A stretch of 64,000 nucleotides of DNA from Delphinus delphis (lineage: Eukaryota; Chordata; Mammalia; Artiodactyla; Delphinidae): NCBI RefSeq assembly GCF_949987515.2, contig NC_082692.2:85135488-85199487 (forward strand), given 5' to 3'. The notes below the pieces were generated by a model, which was given only the letters and a program-made list of their open reading frames with translations, had not been told where the DNA came from and ran no database searches. A program made the translations under genes and the position numbers. Positions 55,889 to 64,000 of the stretch are shown one piece after another (position 1 is the stretch's first letter; every line of letters begins with the position of its first letter).

Positions 55889-57776
55889 CTTTGGTGTTTT
55901 TTTCTTCTTTTGGTATATAAATGGTTTTGAGTGCTAATGAAAACATCACAGGTGATATGCTTTGCACGGAATGTTTAAAAAATTGAATTATTTACTAAGA
56001 TTTCAAAGTTGAGAGTATTTCAAATAATTTTTTTTCTGATTTATCTTGATGAGGACATGACCTGGGATATTCTCCCATGTGGCAGCAGACATCAGGAACT
56101 GCCTGGTTGTGGGCGCCTCCTCTGGACACTGCAGGTTTCTCCTTTGCCCTGATCCTCAGCATTCCCTGTTGTCCACCACCCAGTTCACAGGATCTTTCTG
56201 GTCTCCTTAAACACACGAGTTTGCAACCTCGTGGCTGGAGGTTCTAATTAGTCAGTAAGAAATAAAAAGTAGAAAGTGATGGATATATAAGAAATTATGA
56301 TTAGAGGCAACTTCAGAGCCAGACCTCCAAGTCTGCCTTTCTACATAATCCACAGATTTTGAATGTAACTTCAACACCATATTTCTTCTAAAATATAAAC
56401 ACTTATACAATATAAAAACATTCCCTTATTCATAATTCAGAAATTCAGAGTTTTGTTTATTTTTCTAATTAACTCAATGTTGGCAAGACCTGACCTGATA
56501 CTGGATCTCTATAGACGTTACTTGGACCATTAACCTGAACATTCACACATTTCACTGCAGAAATATTAAAGTACCAGTTACAGGGTACATGATGCATGGT
56601 CCATGCACCATCACGCCTTTATAAAATCCCCCCGACTCTATATTCTGGTACTAAGAGTCTCAGGAAAGGGACTGGGATCCTTCAGTATCAACTTTCACAC
56701 ACCTATGAACAAAGATACAACTTTGTCCATTTGAGAAAAAAATGTCTCGGGGGGTGTCTAAAACAGTATTTTCAAAATAACGTTTATGAAGACAATTAGC
56801 AAGAGTTGGGAGGGGTAACTCAGTATTCTTAAGCAAGCAGGTAATCAGAGGAACAAAGCAGGTATGAGAGTTCACAACAGATTTCTGCCAACAGAAGCAG
56901 AGGACACCGGTGTATTAAGAAGCAAGTCTTTTCCCTTTGCTCCACCCCCAGACAGACCTCCACTTAATGTTCTCTGAGAAACAGACATCTTAATGCCACA
57001 GTGATTTTACAACGGGAGCTGAGAGGTTGCAATGGTCAAGTCTACTCAACAGAGTGAGATGCGTGATGACTCCACGTGTGAGCCATAGACTCTCCGGCAT
57101 GGGGCTTACTCGCCAGAGACCAGCCAAGACTGTCTTCCCCCAAATGGAGGCTTAACCCACCAGAGAGAAAACCCATCGGTTTTTGCATCAGCTAGAAGTT
57201 GGGCTCTGTGGGCTTCCGAGGCCACGTTACCAGGCGTGGGCTTTCTAGGCTACAACATCCCCTGTGATGCATTTCTGACTAGTCTTTGACCAGTATTGTC
57301 AGTTGCCTGACATTCCCCCTATTTTCTCTACTGGAGTGATGGGGGTTAAATATCATTAAGAAAAGGAGCCTGATGTTCTACATAAAGCCAGGCTCCCCAG
57401 TGACCTCTTCTTAGCCAAGCGTAGTCCGCTGTTTGCAGGGAGGCTAAGTGCTTCCAAAAGCCATCTCATGGCTCCAGCAGCATCCAGCACCTCTCCCGAG
57501 TGTACGGTATTGAACAGGGCCTGGATACCTGCTTGCTAAGCAGAGAAGAGCACGTACCTGCTTTTATGCCAAGCCAAAGAGAGTACCCACTTGGTATCAC
57601 AATAGCTTAAGATCTCCAAGAAACTGATTTTTTTTTTTTTTTAAAGAGCTTTTCTATGAAGCCAGAGAACACACTGGTGAGACTGCTGTTTTCCACTGCA
57701 CCTGAAGCTATGGAGCCCCTACAAAGGAATCTGGATGACGTTTCTGCCCCTTTCGTCTATAATCTCTAAGGGATTG
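55888..57776. other. No gene recognised
   Basis: 1.9 kb of unique sequence without repeats, exons or RNA genes I can support. T run at 57628-57642. Confidence 0.4.
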
Positions 57777-57823
57777 CCACTAGACCAGGGCCACTAGACC
57801 AGGGCCACTAGACCAGGGCCACT
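57777..57823. repeat. 14 bp minisatellite, three perfect copies
   Basis: The unit ccactagaccaggg is repeated three times without mismatch, followed by ccact. The array is 47 bp. An A18 run lies 46 bases downstream at 57868-57886. Confidence 0.97.
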
Positions 57824-59360
57824 TTGGCAAAGGCAGCACTGACTGAGCCCCTCTCGAACAGAGCATGGCAAAAAAAAAAAAAAAAAAGCAACCAACGATG
57901 CCTACTGCATCAATATCCCAAAATACTTTTACTCCCCAGTGCTCATCTGTAAAAGGCAATGCTTGCTTTGTTAAAAAAAACAGAACCAAAAAACACAAAA
58001 CAACAACAAAACCGAGGGGATAAATGTGCTGGCACCGACGTTCAGACACCACAGCCAGGCCCTGTGGGGTTGGCCATTTTTCTAAGATTGCCTCTCTCCC
58101 CCTCCCGGGATGACAGGGAAGTCAGAAGAATGGGAAAATGGTCCAACAATCTTTTCATTCTGACCTCAGTTATTATATTCCTGAGACAGAACCCAGAGTG
58201 GAAAACACCTTCCCATTTTTTTTTGTACCCGCAATTGCAGCCTGATTTCTCTTAGTATTTTTGAAATCTTTTCTTTCACGTTGTATTGGAATTCATTTTC
58301 TCTGAAAATGTAAAAGGGCTTGTCTGCATTGAATTCCTGGACAGCGTCTCCCTGATTAAAATCCAGTGTGAGTATAACATGCTTTTAGCACGTTTCCTAG
58401 TGAATGCAGCTCTTTGGGAATAATTCCCGTCTGCTCACCTGCAAATCTGGCGCTCGACTTTTCATTCTTTCAGTCCTTACACCATATAGCTGACTCTTCC
58501 CATAATTTATGTTACAGTGCCATCTTATGGTAGTTTGTGACCACCATTTATGGATGGAAAAACTCTGGACTGCCTCTTCAGCGTTTTAAGGAAAGATATG
58601 GGGTGAAAAATCACCTTTAATTAATCACACCAGGTAAATGTATCATAAACGGAGGTCTGTAAACAAAAAGCTCTTTCACTGCGGTCTGCTAATGCTGAAC
58701 GCTGCAGAGAATAAGCGAGCAACCACACGAGCCTTAGAGCCCACCGATGAATTTCCTTTAAACGTATTTATGTTCTCATTCAGCGACTATTACTGCATAA
58801 TCTGACATTAGGAAGCAGTATTTTCCATGAAGGCCATGATGTATTTGGGAAGCATTTATCAGAGGAAGAGGCTGGTCTAAGTTAGTGATTTGCTGCCCAG
58901 AATTTTCAGCTCTGCATTCTCATGGTGCCTTATTTCTTCCCTCTCATCTTCAAAAAAAGAAAAAAAAAAAAACAACCCACAAAAGTCTCTGGGCCCCTAT
59001 CAGCAAGACACAAGGAAACCCAATCCCACTTTTAAGCCTGATCATTTGCAAATGTGTTTCAGACCCAGGTTTAATTCGAGGAGAAGATTCCTGGGAGGAG
59101 CCTCCTTCTGGAAGTCTGCCTGCCAGTTTCTGGAGGCTTTAAGCTGTGTTTCCTCTGTCTTCTCCAGGTTTCTTTCCACCCACAAAGTGAATGTACATCG
59201 TGAATGGACCTGAACTGAACGCCTTCACCAGAACTTGGCAGTTCTGTGGCTTCCACGGCCAGTCACTCTCAGGAGGGCACAAGGGAAAAGACGGTTTCAG
59301 TTCCAGGTTGGTTTGGTGGGAGGAGAGGGGGCTCTCCCATTCCAGGTGGGTTCATGGAAT

Positions 59361-59382
59361 GGGATGGGGATGGGGATGGGGG
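59361..59382 (+). other. G-quadruplex motif (GGGGAT)n
   Basis: GGG-AT-GGGG-AT-GGGG-AT-GGGGG, four G-runs with equal 2 base loops. Also a short 6 bp tandem repeat. Located in repeat-poor sequence. Confidence 0.8.
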
Positions 59383-60637
59383 AGATCTGCCGTGGTAGTG
59401 AGGGTTTTACTAAAGTCATGTCCTATCCTCTTTAATGACAAGAAGTCTAAGACCTAACACAGTGATCCACCTCCAAGTCTCACACTCCAGAATCCTTTGT
59501 TCACATCCCATCTCCCTCCCAGACCGCCTCACTTATTTGCTCATCATTCCTATAGGATCCAGAGGAAAAGTCTGAGCTGCTGGTGCCAGGCAGTTTTCCA
59601 TCTCTGGATGCTTCTTTACTCTCCATGAAGAAGATACAGAGCACACAGTGATTCATGAGGAAGGAGGCAAAATTAATACGCATTTCACCAGATCTAAAAG
59701 GAGAACTTTGTCAAAAAGGCATTTTTTTTTTTTTATTAAAGGCATTCAAATGTCCAATGTGTCTCGGGTTCTTCCTGCCCTGTCACAGTGGAACTGCTTT
59801 CCTTTTTAACTTCTCCATTTTCAGTAATTGTAGGGATCACAATTTCAAATTAAACATCTCCAACACATCATGGCGGGTTTCGTGTGCTGGGTTTCCGCTC
59901 CCCTGATTCTCTAACCCCATTCCCCCTTCCACCCCCTCCCCTCCCCCAACTCTCTTTGGCTCATAAACTTACCTTTGCTGACCCTTCTGCCCTCTCCTGG
60001 CAGGGGGGGCTATTCTTGCTTCACTCCCTGCACTTGAAATGTTCTTCTCTCTTCAACTGTCATCCCCAAATCAGCAGGGACACGCCTGGTGCTCACATTT
60101 TCCCCATCTTTTGTTGAGTGTGTGTTTGTGTGTCTCTTATTGTTTCCCCTTCCCGCCCTCCCCCCGCCCCCCAATCAGAAGAACATGATCAGAGACTCCA
60201 ACACACTGAGCTCAGAGTCTAAACTGCCTGTACCCATTAGGAATTCTTGAAGTGCAGATGACGCTACAAAATGACTCTTTACAGATGCAAAAGCAACATC
60301 ATGGGTTGCCTCACCCCGACCCCACCCCCCAACATGTATGGTTTTTTCATTGCTGTTCCAATTTAAATTTCTCAGTTTACCAGTCAAAAGAGATGCATTT
60401 TCTTATCTCCATCCTGCAAACTCCATCTGGGATCCCCCAAACAAGCTGCGGTCTTCTGCCTCTCTCACATGCAGGAATTAGAAAAAGTCTGCATAGGAGC
60501 AGGAACCAGGTCAGGCCTTCTGATCCTGAACCAGGAGTCTCGATGACTGCAAGCGCGCAGGACAAGTGAACAGGGAAGATGTAATAAATGCCTTCCTCCA
60601 AGTGATTTATCTCCCCCATCCAGCCTGCTGATCTTGT

Positions 60638-60655
60638 GCTAATTACCTAATTAGC
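60638..60655. promoter_or_regulatory. Perfect palindrome of two TAATTA homeodomain cores
   Basis: gctaatta (60638-60645) and taattagc (60648-60655) are perfect inverted arms around a CC spacer. TAATTA is the core bound by many homeodomain proteins. A dyad of this kind suits cooperative dimers. The surroundings are repeat-free. Binding is inference. Confidence 0.35.
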
Positions 60656-61409
60656 CCAGGTTCCAGTCCTCAAAAAATCAGAAGCGAGGAACATCTACTA
60701 TCATTGCAATTATCCTACGACGTCCACGCATCGCGAGATATTATTACCCTTCCAAGTTGTTGGCCTAGTGTCTCATGTGAACAGAGAACCAGATGGGAGT
60801 TTGGGGGGCTAAAATGGATACACCAATTATTTATAGATTCGGACTAAAAATCACGTGAACTGCCTTCTGTGGAGTTCCATCTTCTGAGAAAAGACTTGAA
60901 ATAGACATAGTTGTGGAAAGTCTCAGAATCCTTCAGAATAATCCTAAACATGATATTGCAAGTAGGCAGTGGTGGAGAGAAGCCTAAAGACTTTTAGAAG
61001 CCCCTCAATGAAGAAGAACATAGTTTAAGAGCTATCTTTTGGAAAACTCTAGAATGAGACCCGGTGGTTCAACTTTATATCCAGTTGGTTTTAGTAGCAT
61101 CGCCCCTAGTCACTTTTACCTCCTGGAAAAACCTTTAAAATTGGACTTGACTGCTTGCGTAGCTGGGTTTCACCAGCTTCTGAGTAGAAGGAAATTGTTC
61201 CTAGCACCTACACATGACAGGCATTCAATCAACATTTACTAAAGGGATGAAAGAATAAAAAACAGACTCTCTTTTGTTAATACTAAGTATATGACTATGT
61301 CTTATTTGGGGAAGTTTCCTTAAATTCTCAATTTTATTTTTTGACTTTGACATATATTTAAGCAATCTTTTTTCCTTTTGAGGGAGGGAAGTGGAAGGGC
61401 AATATTTCT

Positions 61410-61610
61410 TGAAGGATTCTTTTGTGTTAGGTACCATACTAAATACTTTACCTACATTGCTTTATTTCAACCTTATAATGACCAACAATCTTTCGGACGT
61501 TACAACAGTGGAATTATAACCTGGCTGAGGTTAGCCACCTTGTCTAGGTCACCCATCCAACCTACTCTGGAGCCCAAGTCCTGACTGCTTCCAACACAGC
61601 CTGTTCTGCT
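61410..61610 (-). mobile_element. MIR SINE, reverse
   Basis: ttgtgttaggtaccatacta, aatactttacctacattgct, ttatttcaaccttataatga, ctggctgaggttagccacct, gtcacccatccaacctactc, ggagcccaagtcctgactgc. Confidence 0.82.
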
Positions 61611-63190
61611 CTGATTCAGAATTGAGAAATGCTGCCTTCTATTATTACTCATAAATCTGAAAATCATGATGGAGGAAATTTTTGGAGAATTGCTGAGGAC
61701 ATTAAGATTTTTTAGGGATGCTTCCATTTTCATAGCCAAAAAACCATTTAAGGGAATCAGCAAAAGCTTTTGCTTTTGTTTATTTTTTTAAATGTCTTTA
61801 ATAGTCTCCTGAAGGACAGGAACCGGCAGCCTAGGCTCAGCTCTCAAATCTCTCCAGGCTCTCCTCTCCATTAGAAGACTATTTTGGTCCACAAACTAGT
61901 GAAAAAGCTTCAAGGAGAGAAATTGAGAAATGTCCTTCTCTCTGGTGGTATCAATACTTGAGTTATGGTGTGATTCTAAAGCACCTGTCTGTACTGATTT
62001 ACCTTTTATTGATATCCACTGAAACATACAGAGCATCACTAAACACGGGGGAAATAACTTTGATTACCATTTCCTCTTGACTTGGGAAAAAGTCCTCCTG
62101 CGTCAGCAACGCAAGATTCTGCCAACTCTATCAAACTCGCATGGAACCAAAACAAACTTTTCTATTTTCCAGTCAACTGTCATTCTCAGGGGAAAAAGAA
62201 GTCAGTTTCTCCCCTTAAAAGGGAACAACGGTACGCCAAGTCATCTCCCCGACCCCCGACGCCTAAGTGTTAACTGGTCCATGAATGACGATCTTGAGCA
62301 ATGATCTACTTCTGGGCCCTCTTCACCATGTGGCTGGAATAATGTCAGTTGCAAGAAATATACTTCATAAAAATTACAAGAAAGCAAAAAACAACATCAC
62401 AAGAAAGCTTTCAATGAGGTCTCAAAACTCACTTTGCGTGGGGGACATTTCCAAGTCAATCACATAAAATTAAAGAAACCCCTTTAATTTTATTTTAATG
62501 ACACTCGCAAAGTTGCAAACGTGGAAACCTACCTTTCCACTTGGTTTTAAATCCCTTCGTTCCACAATTAATTTTCCAACTGTCACAGCATGGAATGTCG
62601 TGGGATTGTGTGTGTGTGTGTGTGTGTGTGTGCGTTCCCTGCGTATTCTTTGTACTTCCACCAAACGCTACCTTAGATCATCCTCGACAAGAGAGTAAAG
62701 GTTATCATTAGCATGTTGAATAATGGATGGCGTCCATTGTATTTTCTTGTTTAGGACAATAAATCATCCTGAAAACTTTTATTATGTTCTCTATAAAATA
62801 CAAGCGCATCAGCACTTGTTATGTTTGCCTCTCCTGAGCTGGTTTGGCAGGGCGCCTTAGGCTGCAAAGAACAGCCAGGGGTTGCCAAGCAAGGGCTGAC
62901 TTGGTTCTGTGCCCATTCCTCCAGGGGATGTAAACATCCTGCCCTGGAATACTTCACCAACCTGTAGCGAGCAAACTCCCGTGCACAGTGGTGCACCTGG
63001 CAGAGCTAGAAACCGTGCGTCACAGCACCGACCAGGCCCTGCTGGGTAACGGAGAGGTCAAAGGTGGAAGCCACATCTACCGACCCCAGCCAGCCCCAAA
63101 CAGGAGGACAGCACTGGATTCCACGGAGAACCGGGCAGGAATTCAGTGCAGACAAAGGGCACGGGACACTAAGATTTACTGAGTACCCAC
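61611..63190. other. No gene recognised
   Basis: Unique sequence with one microsatellite (listed). No exon or RNA gene seen. Confidence 0.4.
62607..62632. repeat. (TG)13 microsatellite
   Basis: Perfect TG run followed by cgttccctgcg. Probably polymorphic. Confidence 0.97.
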
Positions 63191-63254
63191 CAACCACATG
63201 CCGGAGACTGTAGCAGACACTTTCACGTGCCTTATTTCATGTCCTATCGAGGAA

Positions 63255-63400
63255 GGCTGCTCAGTGGGTAAGGCCATGGGAGCCAGAGTGACACTCCCCT
63301 GGCCCACCACTCACTGGCTGTGTTGTCTTGGGCAACTTGCCTCATCTAATCCTCAGGATTTTCATTGGCAAAGTGGGGACGGACCAGTTGGATACTGACA
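63255..63400 (+). mobile_element. MIR SINE, forward
   Basis: gccatgggagccagagtgac, ccaccactcactggctgtgt, tgtcttgggcaacttgcctc, atcctcaggattttcattgg, caaagtggggac. A second reverse MIR scrap precedes it at 63180-63245 (gagtacccaccaaccacatg). Confidence 0.82.
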
Positions 63401-63689
63401 TCCTTTCATACCAGACCATCCAGAGCAGCGCCTTCAAACCCCAGAGCCCAAACCCTCCCACTGTCCTGGCTGCACCAGCCCCCCACAGGGAACCTCCCCA
63501 TCCACTGTGGGCCACCCTGCAATCCAGGAACTAAAGAGACACGCGGGCACAGCAGAGCCACTAGGGCCTCTCCAGTGATACAGGCTGGTTTGCTCTCATT
63601 GGTGGGTATCCGTGCCCATCAGTCATTAGATAGCTTTCCAGGGCTGTCCTAGGGAAAAGGGTGGAGTCTAGAGAACCTATCACATGACA

Positions 63690-63835
63690 AGCCACCCATC
63701 AACGATAACGATAGCTGTGCCTATTATACCGATGCGGAAAGCTAGGCTAAACAAGGTTCAGTAACATGGGGAAAACCAAGGAACCAGGATACGCATCTAG
63801 GTGACTTGAACTCTCAGCTCCACATCTGTTGACCA
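63690..63835 (-). mobile_element. MIR SINE, reverse
   Basis: tgcctattataccgatgcgg, aaagctaggctaaacaaggt, tcagtaacatggggaaaacc, ttgaactctcagctccacat. Diverged but collinear with reverse MIR. Confidence 0.68.
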
Positions 63836-64000
63836 CGATGTATCAACTGAAGAATCCTAAGAGCCCCTTTAAAGATGGTATAAAAGAGCTTCCCTCCTAG
63901 AGAAAGCCATTGCTTCAGCTAGATTTCAAATGTCCATGCTCATTTTGAATGTCATCCTTGAGGATTTGATAAAAGGGAAGCCTGAATCCAGTTGTAATGA

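Larger units (their letters stand above)
57824..61409. other. No gene recognised; longest repeat-poor stretch
   Basis: Over 3.5 kb with almost no recognisable repeat, apart from A/T runs (58953-58970, 59722-59734), G-run motifs and a possible L2 scrap at 59880-60110. A low repeat density of this length is compatible with selective constraint. 58600-58880 and 60600-60770 look most like conserved non-coding sequence. Confidence 0.4.

Noticed and set aside
57777..57823. CRISPR-like array
   Set aside because: The units are 14 bp with no spacers; this is a tandem minisatellite in a vertebrate genome.
1..64000. A novel multi-gene system
   Set aside because: No gene cluster of any kind is visible; the window is transposon-rich, non-coding mammalian DNA. 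I prefer to say this plainly than to promote chance open frames.

Overview
This window is vertebrate nuclear DNA from a cetartiodactyl mammal, most likely a cetacean. The main evidence is eight tRNA-derived SINE units of the CHR type, which begin with the 'ggcttccctggtggcgcagtgg' head and carry pol III A and B boxes. Most are flanked by perfect target-site duplications. Cetartiodactyl-type L1 3' ends sit beside them, over a background of repeats shared by all placental mammals (MIR, L2, MER5A, MER20, MER2/Tigger, MLT1). I found no bacterial-style operon, CRISPR array, tRNA or rRNA gene, and no convincing protein-coding gene. The window reads as intergenic or deep intronic sequence. Repeat family names come from memory of consensus sequences, not from a search.

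Layout. 1-6230: MER20, L2, MIR, a 0.8 kb L1 3' end and simple repeats. 6231-8196: A-rich, unassigned. 8197-9288: L1, MIR and MLT1. 10330-14560: a decayed L1 with ORF2 remnants, interrupted by two CHR SINEs and an out-of-order L1 3' end. 14820-18040: two L2 copies, one split by an L1. 18041-20100: unassigned, with a possible terminal exon at 19730. 20118-25950: hAT, MIR, MLT1, MER20, a Tigger element split by a SINE, and an L1. 25949-29560: mostly unique sequence with L2 and MIR. 29560-33116: a dense block of nested insertions (L1 in MLT1, MER2 in MIR, L1 in MER20, SINE in MER5A). 33117-42990: mostly unique, with a duplicated 85 bp element (35471 and 36282), L2, MLT1, hAT, and a candidate regulatory or exon segment at 41600-42300. 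42991-50640: MIRs, LTR-like ends and a long reverse-strand L2, with a 66 bp inverted local copy at 47735 and 48501. 50641-55700: unique sequence, a compound SINE, and an L2 split by two L1 insertions. 55701-64000: mostly unique, with microsatellites, a 14 bp minisatellite, a G-quadruplex motif, a TAATTA palindrome and three or four MIRs.

No pathway or gene system is visible. The nested insertions give relative ages: L2, MIR, MER20, MER5A, MLT1 and Tigger are oldest, the L1 3' ends are intermediate, and the CHR SINEs are young. The observations that repeats do not explain are the 85 bp paired element, the 66 bp inverted templated copy inside L2, the two-headed SINE that integrated as one unit, and two weak candidate exons.
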